Shown here one piece after another: positions 43,445 through 52,265 of a stretch of 64,000 nucleotides of DNA. The DNA is from JAXGRD01 sp040766105 (GTDB taxonomy: Bacteria > Bacillota > Clostridia > Peptostreptococcales > Anaerovoracaceae), in the NCBI GenBank assembly GCA_040766105.1, contig JAXGRD010000003.1:186001-250000 (forward strand), in the 5' to 3' direction. The notes beneath the pieces were generated by a model. The model was not told the origin of the DNA. It was given only the letters and a program-made list of their open reading frames with translations, and searched no databases. Made by a program: the position numbers and the translations under genes. How positions within the stretch are numbered: the stretch's first letter is position 1; each line of letters begins with the position of its first letter.

Positions 43445-43729
43445 CTATATTTGTTCCATCTTTCCGCCGTCCGTTCCGCAGCTCATATGCTTGACTCGGT
43501 CCGACTCTTCACTGGACTTTGCATCGTTCCAGTGATCCATGGTTCCCACCAAATATCCGGTGATTCTTCGAATTCGCTCAAAGGGGATATCCGTAAAGGT
43601 ATAATCCAAATCCGCATGGTCGCCATCAATATGGATGTCCAACCGCTCCAGCTTCCTGCCGTGTTTTTCCTCTAAATATGTCACATATGCCCGTGCTTCC
43701 GCCTCCGGCGCATTCCCTGTTAGTATCAT
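43445..43729 (-). CDS. Detached glycyl-radical domain of class III ribonucleotide reductase
   Basis: 94 residues. The C-terminal half reads ERIRRITGYLVGTMDHWNDA and then DRVKH. This is the wording of the NrdD radical domain (E. coli RRVCGYLGSP...RVKH), with Gly58 as the predicted radical residue. The N-terminal 48 residues (MILTGNAPEAEARAYVTYLE...) form an extra small alpha/beta segment not found in NrdD. It is divergent from nrdDG and shares its regulatory region. The adjacent NrdD lacks this domain, so the protein probably supplies the radical in trans, as GrcA does for pyruvate formate-lyase. ATG behind AAGGAG with 8-base spacing. Role inferred, motif seen. Confidence 0.8.
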   Translation of the reverse strand: MILTGNAPEAEARAYVTYLEEKHGRKLERLDIHIDGDHADLDYTFTDIPFERIRRITGYLVGTMDHWNDAKSSEESDRVKHMSCGTDGGKMEQI

Positions 43730-43748
43730 GATGAATTCTCCTTCCGAT

Positions 43749-43764
43749 TTACTAGATATTGTGA
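43749..43764. promoter_or_regulatory. NrdR-box-like site 1
   Basis: On the minus strand TCACAATATCTAGTAA, similar to the NrdR consensus ACACWATATATWGTGT (about 12 of 16). It lies just downstream of the -10 of the 94-residue gene. Confidence 0.45.
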
Positions 43765-43792
43765 ATTATACCCTCATTTCCGGAAATGTCAA
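43765..43792 (-). promoter_or_regulatory. Promoter of the detached radical-domain gene
   Basis: Minus strand -35 TTGACA (43787-43792), 16-bp spacer, -10 TATAAT (43765-43770): both hexamers perfect. About 36 bp before the start codon. Confidence 0.8.
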
Positions 43793-43806
43793 CCTATATT
43801 TAGTGT
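43791..43806. promoter_or_regulatory. NrdR-box-like site 2
   Basis: AACCTATATTTAGTGT matches ACACTATATATAGTGT at 13 of 16. Its centre is 42 bp (four helical turns) from site 1; NrdR boxes usually come in pairs separated by whole turns. Confidence 0.5.
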
Positions 43807-43841
43807 TTCTCCATTCTTTTTTTCTTCTTTGGCAAATCATA

Positions 43842-43869
43842 TTGACATGATATACATTTGGTATATAAT
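43842..43869 (+). promoter_or_regulatory. Promoter of nrdDG
   Basis: -35 TTGACA (43842-43847), 16-bp spacer, -10 TATAAT (43864-43869), both perfect, about 63 bp before the nrdD start. Confidence 0.85.
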
Positions 43870-43889
43870 GAATTTCACCTGTCAGAAAA

Positions 43890-43905
43890 GCACAATATGT
43901 AGTAT
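43890..43905. promoter_or_regulatory. NrdR-box-like site 3
   Basis: GCACAATATGTAGTAT matches the NrdR consensus at about 13 of 16. It lies about 20 bp downstream of the nrdD -10, mirroring site 1 on the other gene. A weaker partner (TTGGTATATAATGAAT, 43858-43873) overlaps the -10, 32 bp away. Confidence 0.5.
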
Positions 43906-43932
43906 TTATATAGATTTGAAAGGAATTACAAG

Positions 43933-46197
43933 ATGGAAGGGATCAAATACATCGTAAAGAGGGACGGTAGACAAGCAGATTTTGATATTGAGAAGATCGC
44001 AAATGCGATTTTTAAGGCCGCCCAAGTATTGGGAGGAAGTGACAAGGAGACCGCCCTTGCCTTGGCAAAAAAAGTGGAAACCTACTTGGTGGAAGATTGT
44101 CAAAATCCCACACCCGGCGTGGAACAAGTTCAGGATGCCGTAGAAAAAATCATGATTGAAAACGGTCATGCCAGAACGGCCAAGGAGTTCATCCTCTACC
44201 GAGCGGAGCGAACCAGAATCCGGAACATGAATACCCGTCTCATGAAAATCTATGAAGATCTCACCTTTCAGGAGGCCAAGGATAACGATGTAAAAAGAGA
44301 GAACGCCAACATTGACGGAGACACGGCCATGGGTACCATGCTCAAGTACGGATCGGAAGGAGCCAAGCAATTCTACGAGATGTTCGTTCTCAACCCTGCC
44401 CATGCGGAAGCCCACAAGCAGGGCGATATCCATATTCATGATTTGGACTTCTTGACCTTGACGACCACCTGCTGCCAAATCGACATTGAAAAACTTTTCA
44501 AAAACGGCTTTTCCACCGGTCACGGCCATTTGCGAGAGCCCAACGATATCAACAGCTATTCCGCCTTGGCATGCATTGCCATCCAGTCCAACCAGAACGA
44601 CCAACATGGCGGCCAGAGCATCCCCTCCTTTGACTACGGCATGGCAGAAGGAGTGAAAAAAACCTATAAGAAATTGTATTGGACCAACATGGGCAAAATG
44701 ATGGAAATCCTCGACGACATAGAGGACGGAACAAGCCGCATGAAGGAAATCGGCAAGGACATTTTCGAGAAACACGGCTTGTCTCCTTTAATGGAAGGAG
44801 ATGAGGAATATTTGAAATTGGAGGCTGAGGCGCTGAAAGATCTCATGCCTGAGGAAGATATCAAGCGGATTCAGGAAAAGTCCATTAAGTTTGCCCACAA
44901 GGAAATCCGTCGCTCCACCTATCAAGCCATGGAAGCCTTAGTCCACAACTTGAACACCATGCATTCCCGAGCGGGAGCACAAATCCCCTTCTCCTCCATC
45001 AACTATGGTACGGATACTTCCCCGGAAGGACGACTGGTTACCGAATCGGTCATGCTGGCGACGGAGGCAGGCTTGGGCAACGGCGAAACGGCCATCTTCC
45101 CCATCCATATCTTTAAGGTGAAGGAAGGTGTCAACTACAATCCGGAAGACCCCAACTACGACTTGTTCAAGCTGGCTTGCAGGGTCAGTGCCAAGCGACT
45201 CTTCCCCAACTTCTCCTTCTTGGATGCCCCCTACAACAAGGCTTTCTACAAGGAAGGGGATCACAATACGGAAGCCGCCTACATGGGTTGCCGAACGCGA
45301 GTCGTCTCCAACGTCCACGATCCTTCCAAGCAGGTCATCAGTGGCAGAGGAAACCTGTCCTTTACTTCAATAAATCTTCCCCGGATAGCATTGAAATCCA
45401 GGGGCGATTTGGACTTCTTCTTTGACGAATTGGAACGAAAAATTGACTTGGTAGCCGATCAGCTCTATGAACGGTTCAAAATCCAAGGTGCCAAGAAGGT
45501 CAAGAACTTCCCCTTCCTCATGGGACAGGGAATCTGGCTGGATTCGGACACCCTAAGCGAAGAAGACACCATAGAGGAAGTGTTGAAGCACGGAACTTTG
45601 ACCATGGGATTCATCGGCCTTGCCGAGTGCCTGAAAGCCCTCACGGGAGCCCACCATGGGGAAAGTGAAGCCGCACAAAACTTGGGCCTTGAAATCATCG
45701 GTTTCATGCGCAAAAAAGCCGATGAACTGTCCAAAGAGAGAAAACTGAATTACACCTTGATTGCCACCCCTGCGGAAGGCCTTTCGGGAAGATTCGTCCG
45801 TATGGACAGAGAGAAGTTCGGCGAAATCGAAGGAATCACCGATCGATCCTACTACACCAATTCCTTCCATATCCCCGTCTACTTCCCCATTAACGCCTAC
45901 GACAAGATTCGCTTGGAGGCACCTTACCATAGCCTGACCAATGCGGGCCATATTACCTATGTGGAGTTGGACGGAGACCCAAGCAAAAACCTGGACGCTT
46001 ATGAAAAAATCGTACGCTTCATGAAGGAATCCGGCGTGGGTTACGGCTCCATCAACCATCCTGTGGATCGGGACCCGGTCTGCGGATTTACCGGCATCAT
46101 CGACAATGAATGTCCCGTATGCGGAAGAACTGAAGCGGAGCACAATTCCGGCTTCGAACGCATCCCAAGAATCATTCCGGGAGCAGAACAGGCATGA
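43933..46197 (+). CDS. nrdD: Anaerobic (class III) ribonucleoside-triphosphate reductase lacking its radical domain
   Basis: 754 residues. An N-terminal ATP-cone (IKYIVKRDGRQADFDIEKIA, to about 95) is followed by the ten-stranded barrel, with TLTTTCCQIDIEK and AYMGCRTRV holding the active-site Cys candidates. It reduces NTPs to dNTPs with formate as reductant. The C-terminus has cysteines 717, 727 and 730 (DPVCGF...CPVCGR) and then stops after GFERIPRIIPGAEQA. The RxxGY glycyl-radical motif and the RVKH tail present in ordinary NrdD are missing, and the nrdG start overlaps the stop, so no tail is hidden downstream. The 94-residue gene at 43445 encodes exactly the missing part. Confidence 0.95.
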   Translation: MEGIKYIVKRDGRQADFDIEKIANAIFKAAQVLGGSDKETALALAKKVETYLVEDCQNPTPGVEQVQDAVEKIMIENGHARTAKEFILYRAERTRIRNMNTRLMKIYEDLTFQEAKDNDVKRENANIDGDTAMGTMLKYGSEGAKQFYEMFVLNPAHAEAHKQGDIHIHDLDFLTLTTTCCQIDIEKLFKNGFSTGHGHLREPNDINSYSALACIAIQSNQNDQHGGQSIPSFDYGMAEGVKKTYKKLYWTNMGKMMEILDDIEDGTSRMKEIGKDIFEKHGLSPLMEGDEEYLKLEAEALKDLMPEEDIKRIQEKSIKFAHKEIRRSTYQAMEALVHNLNTMHSRAGAQIPFSSINYGTDTSPEGRLVTESVMLATEAGLGNGETAIFPIHIFKVKEGVNYNPEDPNYDLFKLACRVSAKRLFPNFSFLDAPYNKAFYKEGDHNTEAAYMGCRTRVVSNVHDPSKQVISGRGNLSFTSINLPRIALKSRGDLDFFFDELERKIDLVADQLYERFKIQGAKKVKNFPFLMGQGIWLDSDTLSEEDTIEEVLKHGTLTMGFIGLAECLKALTGAHHGESEAAQNLGLEIIGFMRKKADELSKERKLNYTLIATPAEGLSGRFVRMDREKFGEIEGITDRSYYTNSFHIPVYFPINAYDKIRLEAPYHSLTNAGHITYVELDGDPSKNLDAYEKIVRFMKESGVGYGSINHPVDRDPVCGFTGIIDNECPVCGRTEAEHNSGFERIPRIIPGAEQA

Positions 46198-46727
46198 CGG
46201 AACAAAGGGATACACTGAATCTGGCTGGAATTGTGAGAGAATCCATCGTGGACGGCATCGGCATTCGCTTTGCCGTCTATTGTCAGGGTTGTCCCCACGA
46301 TTGCCCCGGCTGCCACAACCCGGGGACCCATGCTTTTGGGGAAGGCAAGGACACCCGGATATCTGCCATCATGGCGGAAATTAAAAAGAACCCCCTGCTG
46401 CAGGGCGTCACATTTACAGGCGGCGAACCCTTCTGCCAAGCGGAAGGCCTCCTCACCTTGGCCAAAGAGGTAAAGAAACACAATTTGGACATCGTGGTTT
46501 TCACCGGTTTCACCTATGAGGAGCTGGAAGAGATGGCCGAGGAAAACCCAGCCGTTGACAGCCTTCTTTCCCTCTCTGACATCCTTGTAGACGGTCGCTT
46601 TCTGCAATCGGAAAGGGATTTATCTCTTCGCTTTCGAGGCAGCCGCAACCAACGAATCATCGACCTGCCGGCAACCCGTAAAGGACAGGAAATTGTCCTG
46701 TCCTCCAAATACATGTCCGGCGATTAA
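46194..46727 (+). CDS. nrdG: Anaerobic RNR activating enzyme (radical SAM)
   Basis: 177 residues. The radical SAM motif is C33-x3-C37-x2-C40 (CPHDCPGC), followed by FTGGEPFCQAEGL and SDILVDGRF typical of NrdG. With AdoMet and reduced flavodoxin it installs the glycyl radical on the RNR, here presumably on the detached domain protein. The ATGA overlap with nrdD shows tight coupling; the 3' end overlaps uvrC by 4 bp. Confidence 0.95.
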   Translation: MTEQRDTLNLAGIVRESIVDGIGIRFAVYCQGCPHDCPGCHNPGTHAFGEGKDTRISAIMAEIKKNPLLQGVTFTGGEPFCQAEGLLTLAKEVKKHNLDIVVFTGFTYEELEEMAEENPAVDSLLSLSDILVDGRFLQSERDLSLRFRGSRNQRIIDLPATRKGQEIVLSSKYMSGD

Positions 46728-48571
46728 CCCTTATCAAAATAGTTCCTTATGGCCTCCGCCAGCTTTGGCGTGATGCCGGGAACTTCCTCCAACTGTGTCC
46801 GGGATGCTTCCCGGATTTTTTCTATTCCGCCAAAGTGTGACAGCAAGGTGTTCCTCTTCACGGGGCCGATGCCCTCGATTTCGTCCAGCACGGAGGTGAG
46901 TGCCTTCTTATCTCGGACGCCTCGATGATAGTCAATGGCAAAGCGATGCACTTCCTCTTGGACTCTTCCCATAAACTGAAACAGGAAGGGGGATTCCGAG
47001 AGGGAGTATTCCACCCACTCTCCGTCCTTTCTGTAAACCAGACCGCGCGTTCTGTGGCGGTCATCCTTTACCATGCCCAGAACGGGAATATCAACCTTTA
47101 GCGCTTCCAAAATCTGCATGACAGCAGCGGCATGGCCTTTCCCTCCGTCTATGAGAAGCGCATCGGGAAGATGAGAGAACCCCGGGTCTCCTTCCAAGGC
47201 TCGCTTCATGCGGCGATAAACCACTTCCTGCATGCTGCCGTAGTCGTTGGGACCTTCCACCGTCCTCACCTTAAATCTCCGATAGGCCTTCTTATCCGGT
47301 CGCATGCCGACAAATGCCACCATGGCGCCCACCGTGTCCACGCCGTTGGTGTTGGAAATATCATAGGCTTCCACTCGGTAACTCTGACCCTGATACGGTC
47401 CTCGATCCTTAACCTCCGCCAAAACCTTGTGGAGCTGCTCTCCCAAGGCATTGTGTCGTTCTTCTCTATAGCGCTCCCGATCGGCTATGGTCTTGGTCAT
47501 CTCTTCCACGTCCTTTAGGGCTAGGTCGATGAGGGCCTTCTTGTCTCCTTTTTTCGGGGCAATGATTTCCACCTTGCGACCCCACAGGTCACCGAGAAAG
47601 CCTTCGATGAGCTTGCTCTCCGGCGGAAGACTCTTTACCAAAATTTCCGAAGGTCCGGAAGTCTGTTCTCCGTAATGCTGCCGCAGGAAGGCGGCCACCT
47701 GTTCCAGACTCTTGTCACCTTCGTCCGCTTCCAAGGAGTAGGTCTCCCTCCCCGTCAACTTGCCGTCTCGCACAAAGAAGAGCGCCACGTGATTCTTTCC
47801 CGCCGGCAAGACCACATCCATATCTATCCCCGGCTTGAGCACCACCCGCTGTTTTTCCGAAAGTGCCTTTGCAGCAAGAAGATAGTCCCGATATTTGCTC
47901 GCCTCTTCATACTCCATTTTTTCAGAGGCTTCCTTCATCTTCTCTTCCAAATAGTCGGTGATTTTCTTTCTGTTTCCCTTGAGATAGTCCATGGCCCAAC
48001 GGATCTTCTCCATATAGGCATCATGGTCCACCTCTCCCGTGCAGATTCCGTCACATTGGCCGATGTGATAGTTGAGACAAGGGCGGAATCCCTTGGGAAA
48101 ACTCTTGGCAGAGCACCGCTTCAAGGTATAGATGTTGTTGAGGAAGTCAATCATCTGATTGACGGCGCCTGCGTCGGAGTAGGGACCGAAGTACTTATCC
48201 TTATCCTTGGCAACAATGCGGGTCTTGAGGATGCGTGGCCAAGTTTCCCCTGTTGTCACCTTGATGTAGGGGTAGGTTTTGTCGTCCCGAAGAAGAATGT
48301 TGTATTTGGGACGATACTGCTTGATCAAGTTGTTTTCCAAAATGAACGCTTCCATCTCGCTGCCGCAGGTAATGTACTCAAACTCTGCAATATGGCTGAC
48401 CATGGCCTTCACCTTGGGGTCCATATTTTTGGACGACTGAAAATACTGGCGCACTCGATTTCTAAGGGAAACCGCCTTTCCTACATAGATTACCTGCCCC
48501 AGCTTGTCCTTATGGATATAAACTCCCGGTGTATCCGGGAGTTTTTTTAGGTTTTCTTGCATATCAAACAT
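46724..48571 (-). CDS. uvrC: Excinuclease ABC subunit C
   Basis: 615 residues. The GIY-YIG nuclease (PDTPGVYIHKD, GQVIYVGKA) makes the 3' cut; the UVR motif (about 200-235) binds UvrB. An RNase H-like domain makes the 5' cut (EAYDISNTNG and LLIDGGKGH hold catalytic Asp), and C-terminal helix-hairpin-helix repeats (IEGIGPVKRNTLL, VPGITPKLAEAI) bind DNA. Acts in nucleotide excision repair with UvrA and UvrB, neither of which is in the window. Full length. Starts 2 bp after the carboxypeptidase gene. Confidence 0.97.
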   Translation of the reverse strand: MFDMQENLKKLPDTPGVYIHKDKLGQVIYVGKAVSLRNRVRQYFQSSKNMDPKVKAMVSHIAEFEYITCGSEMEAFILENNLIKQYRPKYNILLRDDKTYPYIKVTTGETWPRILKTRIVAKDKDKYFGPYSDAGAVNQMIDFLNNIYTLKRCSAKSFPKGFRPCLNYHIGQCDGICTGEVDHDAYMEKIRWAMDYLKGNRKKITDYLEEKMKEASEKMEYEEASKYRDYLLAAKALSEKQRVVLKPGIDMDVVLPAGKNHVALFFVRDGKLTGRETYSLEADEGDKSLEQVAAFLRQHYGEQTSGPSEILVKSLPPESKLIEGFLGDLWGRKVEIIAPKKGDKKALIDLALKDVEEMTKTIADRERYREERHNALGEQLHKVLAEVKDRGPYQGQSYRVEAYDISNTNGVDTVGAMVAFVGMRPDKKAYRRFKVRTVEGPNDYGSMQEVVYRRMKRALEGDPGFSHLPDALLIDGGKGHAAAVMQILEALKVDIPVLGMVKDDRHRTRGLVYRKDGEWVEYSLSESPFLFQFMGRVQEEVHRFAIDYHRGVRDKKALTSVLDEIEGIGPVKRNTLLSHFGGIEKIREASRTQLEEVPGITPKLAEAIRNYFDKG

Positions 48572-48573
48572 AG

Positions 48574-49926
48574 TTAGTAGGGCCAGTCTCTCCTTCTCTT
48601 TTCTTCCCGCATGGCGGCGATTTCTCTGGCCTTTTGCTGTCGCTTTCTAAGGCGTTGGGCTTCTCGCTTTTTCATCAGCTTTCGCTTGCGGATCTTGAGA
48701 AGAATAAGGCTGAGAATCAACAACCCAATGAAAGCAAAGACAAGATATGCCGTTAAGTCGGATATGTAGATGGCTGTCCAAGGGCCACCCTTCTTCACGG
48801 TTTCCGTAATGGTAATATCCGCCGTGTCTACCTTTTCTTCACCTTCATAAATCTCTACTACGCCTACCTTGGTGCCCTTCTTAATGGGTGCCTTAATATC
48901 CTTTTGCAGGACGATTTTACTGTCTGCCAAGCTGTCCAAACCCTCCGTGGGGAGGGTCACATAGGCTCCGTTTTCTACTTTTGTCTTAACGCGGGTCTTG
49001 CTCCCATACTTCACCTTGACTTTCCCCGTTTCCGTCCCGGGAGCCATGATTTCATAGGTGTGATAATTCTTGAAACCGAAGTCCATCAAAGTGATGGCAT
49101 CGGTGAAGCGATCGATTTCCTTTTTGTCTCGCAGTACAATGGCGATGATTTCCGTATCATCCCGCTTTGCCCCTCCAATGAGACAGTATCCGGAGGAGAG
49201 CATCATTCCCGTCTTGATGCCGAAGGCACCTTCATACTTAGGCGTTCTCTCTTTGCCGTTGACCACGATTTTGGATTTCTCGTCGAAGAGCAGGCGATTG
49301 GTGCTGGTCAGCTTGCGTTCCCCACTCTTATTGGTGGCAGGAAGCGTATAGCTTTTCTTTCCCACCAATTCACGGAAGGTCTTGTTCTTCAAGGCTTCCT
49401 CGGTGATAATTGCCAAGTCCTGTGCCGTACTGGTGTGCTTTGTGCTTTCTGTAAAGCCGTTACTGTTGAGGAAGTTGGTATGGGTTGCACCCCAAGACTT
49501 GACTCGTTGGTTCATCAGCTTGACGAACTCTGCCTCACTTCCCGACACTTCAATGGCCAAAGCCACCGCCGCATCGTTGGCAGAATACACCATGGTGGCA
49601 TTGATCAACTGTTCCACCGTGAGAACTTCCCCCTCCACCAAGTTGATGTTATTGCCCTGAAAGCCGGTGGCTTCCGCCGGGATTGTCACCTTTTGATCCA
49701 TTTCCAGGTTTTCCAAAACCAAAATACAGGTGACGATCTTCGTCAGGCTTGCGGGCGGAATCTGCTTGGTGCTGTTCTTCTCAAACAAAACCTTTCCCGT
49801 TTTAGCATCTAAAAGAAGTGCCGCTTCGCCCATTATTACCGGATCTTTGTCCACGGCAAAAACAGGAGCGGCACCGGCAATCAACAGAATGACAGTCAAC
49901 AATATCGCTACAAAGATTTTTCTCAT
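48574..49926 (-). CDS. D-alanyl-D-alanine carboxypeptidase (penicillin-binding protein 5/DacF type)
   Basis: 450 residues. Signal peptide (1-24, ending VFA). The serine peptidase S11 motifs are S60-L-T-K63, S115-A-N117 and KTG near 232, followed by a beta-rich PBP5 C-terminal domain. It trims the terminal D-Ala of peptidoglycan stem peptides outside the membrane. Instead of an amphipathic anchor it ends with a true membrane helix (about 390-412) and a strongly basic tail of about 35 residues. ATG one base after apgM. Confidence 0.93.
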   Translation of the reverse strand: MRKIFVAILLTVILLIAGAAPVFAVDKDPVIMGEAALLLDAKTGKVLFEKNSTKQIPPASLTKIVTCILVLENLEMDQKVTIPAEATGFQGNNINLVEGEVLTVEQLINATMVYSANDAAVALAIEVSGSEAEFVKLMNQRVKSWGATHTNFLNSNGFTESTKHTSTAQDLAIITEEALKNKTFRELVGKKSYTLPATNKSGERKLTSTNRLLFDEKSKIVVNGKERTPKYEGAFGIKTGMMLSSGYCLIGGAKRDDTEIIAIVLRDKKEIDRFTDAITLMDFGFKNYHTYEIMAPGTETGKVKVKYGSKTRVKTKVENGAYVTLPTEGLDSLADSKIVLQKDIKAPIKKGTKVGVVEIYEGEEKVDTADITITETVKKGGPWTAIYISDLTAYLVFAFIGLLILSLILLKIRKRKLMKKREAQRLRKRQQKAREIAAMREEKRRRDWPY

Positions 49927-49927
49927 T

Positions 49928-51139
49928 CTAACCCCCGAAAAAGTAATCCGCTAATGCAAACCCTCCGTCAAAGTACTTCCCTTGTGCTCCGGATTTTTCA
50001 TTGAACTGCCTGCTGGTATCAGGAGACCTTTCCTCATTGCTCCTGTACAGTACAAAGGGTACAGGATCTGCGGAATGGGTCCTGATGGCTATGGGTGTAC
50101 GATGGTCAGGAACGACCAAGATTCGAAAATCTTCTCCCATTTCCTTCAAGGCTTCCCAAACCGGTTTTACCACCTTCTGGTCGATGTCGTGAAGACAGGA
50201 AATCTTTCCTTCTAAGTCCGCTTGATGAGAGCACTCATCGGGCCCTTCTAAGTGAACATAGACGAAGTCCTTTCCATCTTGGAACTCCTTGATGGTGGCA
50301 TCGGCCTTGCCCTTAAAGTTTGTGTGTAGGGTGCCTGTGGCACCTTCTACGTCCACGGAATCCAAGCCTGCACAGATGGCGATTCCCTTGATCAGGTCTA
50401 CAGCCGAAATGGCAGAACCGGTGATTCCGTACTTGTCGTAAAAAGAGGTAAGGGCAGGTTTGGTCCCCTGTCCCCAAATCCAAATGGCATTTCCGGGGTT
50501 GAGACCTTTTTCTATTCTCGCCTTGTTCACAGGATGATCCTTTAGAATCTCGTAGCTCTTCTTCATCATATGGGCAATCCACTTACCATTCTCTCCCTTG
50601 GGAAGATAGGGTCCTGCCGGTTTGCCCAGCTGATCGTGGGGAGGTGTAAAGTCGTAATCCGTAGTCCCTCCGTGGTGAATCATGCAGTGACGATAACTGA
50701 CTCCCGTATGAAACTCCACCTCATCGTTTCCGAAGGCTTCCTGCACCGCTTCCATCAACTGTGCCGCTTCTTCCGTAGAGATATCCCCGGAACTGTGATC
50801 TTCAATGATCAATTCTTCAAAGGGACCCTCCCCTGACAAGGTCACAATATTGGTTCGGAAGGCAACATCGGTTTCTGACATTTCCACACCGATGCTGGCA
50901 GCCTCCAAGGGGGATCTTCCCGTTAAATAGATGGCAGGATCATAGCCCATAACCGAGAGATTGGCGGCATCGCTTCCCGGTGCCACGCCGTCAGGTATGG
51001 TCTTCACCATGCCTACTTCTCCCTTGGATGCAAGCGCATTGATGCAGGGAATGTCCGATACTTCTAATGGTGTTTTGCCCTCCAGCTCCGCCATGGGATC
51101 ATCGCCGGCGCCATCAGGTACTACTATCAAATATTTCAC
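49928..51139 (-). CDS. apgM: Cofactor-independent phosphoglycerate mutase, archaeal (ApgM) type
   Basis: 403 residues of the alkaline-phosphatase superfamily. Metal-site motifs are VPDGAGDDP, the nucleophile region GVAPGSDAANLSVMGYDP, VHLEGPDECSHQADLE and VVPDHRTPIAIRTHSADPVPF. It interconverts 3- and 2-phosphoglycerate. The 4-bp overlap with serC links it to the serine branch, which draws on 3-phosphoglycerate. Confidence 0.94.
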   Translation of the reverse strand: MKYLIVVPDGAGDDPMAELEGKTPLEVSDIPCINALASKGEVGMVKTIPDGVAPGSDAANLSVMGYDPAIYLTGRSPLEAASIGVEMSETDVAFRTNIVTLSGEGPFEELIIEDHSSGDISTEEAAQLMEAVQEAFGNDEVEFHTGVSYRHCMIHHGGTTDYDFTPPHDQLGKPAGPYLPKGENGKWIAHMMKKSYEILKDHPVNKARIEKGLNPGNAIWIWGQGTKPALTSFYDKYGITGSAISAVDLIKGIAICAGLDSVDVEGATGTLHTNFKGKADATIKEFQDGKDFVYVHLEGPDECSHQADLEGKISCLHDIDQKVVKPVWEALKEMGEDFRILVVPDHRTPIAIRTHSADPVPFVLYRSNEERSPDTSRQFNEKSGAQGKYFDGGFALADYFFGG

Positions 51140-52224
51140 TTGTTTTCTTCCTCAAACTTCTTCATAAATGCAATTAAGGCGTCGATACCTTCCAGAGGCA
51201 TAGCATTGTAAATGCTGGCTCTCATGCCGCCGATGGAACGGTGACCGCCTAAGTTGTGTAAATTCTGCGCCTTGGCTTCCGCTACAAACTTCTTATCCAG
51301 GTCCGTATCCCCTGTGACGAACACCACGTTCATCAGGGAACGATCCTCTTTCTTTACGGGTGCCTTGTACAGAGAACTGCTGTCGATATACTCATACAGC
51401 TTGTTGGCCTTTTGAACATCCTGTTCATGCATGGCTGAAATGCCACCCATGTCCACGATTCTCTTGAACACTTCTCCGGCGATGTAGATGCCGAAGCAAG
51501 GCGGTGTATTGTAAGTGGAGTCGTTGTCCGCATGAAGCTGATAATCCAAGTAGGCCGGACAATCTTTCTTTGCGCCGCCCAACAGGTCTTCACGAATGAT
51601 GACAATGGTTACCCCTGCAGGTCCTACGTTCTTCTGTGCCCCTACATAGATTAATGCAAACTTGGAAACATCAATTTCTTCTGAAAGGATGCACGAGGAC
51701 ATATCGGCAACAAGAGGAATGTCTCCCGTTTCCGGAGGCTGAGAAAAATGGTTGCCATGGATGGTCTCGTTGTAGGTGATGTGCACATAGTCCGCATCTT
51801 CTCTAAATTCACTTCTCTCCACCTGGGGAACAAATGTGTAGTTATCCCCTTCGGAGGAGGCAACAACCTTAATATCTCCAAACTTTTCCGCTTCCTTTGC
51901 CGCTTTCTTACCCCAGGAACCGTTGATGATATAGTCGGCCTTTCCGGACTTGGTCAAAAGGTTCAAAGGAACCATGGCAAACTGCAGCGTTGCTCCCCCT
52001 TGGAGGAAGAGAACTTTGTAGTTGTCCGGTATGTTCAGCAGCGTTCTATAGTTTTTTTCCGCTGTTTCCAATATCTCTGTAAATGCCTTGGAGCGATGGC
52101 TCATCTCCATGACGGATTCACCGCATCCCTTGTAATTTGGCAGGTTTTCTGCCGCATCCTCAATGACCTCCAGAGGAAGCATGGATGGCCCTGCAGAAAA
52201 ATTATATGCTCGATCGTATTTCAA
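51136..52224 (-). CDS. serC: Phosphoserine aminotransferase
   Basis: 362 residues, class V aminotransferase using PLP. It opens YNFSAGPSMLPLEVI, has the binding segment LFLQGGATLQFAMVP, the PLP lysine in ALIYVGAQKNVGPAG, and GGHRSIGGMRASIYNAM at the C-terminus. Converts 3-phosphohydroxypyruvate and glutamate to phosphoserine. The start is a TTG at 52222-52224 behind GGGAGGG. Divergent from serA, sharing the palindromic promoter region at 52266-52304. Confidence 0.95.
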   Translation of the reverse strand: MKYDRAYNFSAGPSMLPLEVIEDAAENLPNYKGCGESVMEMSHRSKAFTEILETAEKNYRTLLNIPDNYKVLFLQGGATLQFAMVPLNLLTKSGKADYIINGSWGKKAAKEAEKFGDIKVVASSEGDNYTFVPQVERSEFREDADYVHITYNETIHGNHFSQPPETGDIPLVADMSSCILSEEIDVSKFALIYVGAQKNVGPAGVTIVIIREDLLGGAKKDCPAYLDYQLHADNDSTYNTPPCFGIYIAGEVFKRIVDMGGISAMHEQDVQKANKLYEYIDSSSLYKAPVKKEDRSLMNVVFVTGDTDLDKKFVAEAKAQNLHNLGGHRSIGGMRASIYNAMPLEGIDALIAFMKKFEEENK

Positions 52225-52265
52225 AAGTTTTCCCTCCCTTATAAAAAGTACTGTTTCAAACAGAT

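Noticed and set aside
43445..43729. 94-aa gene as a mere decayed fragment of nrdD
   Set aside because: It has its own strong promoter and ribosome-binding site, an added N-terminal segment, no frameshifts, and lies on the opposite strand upstream of nrdD, so it looks like a maintained gene.
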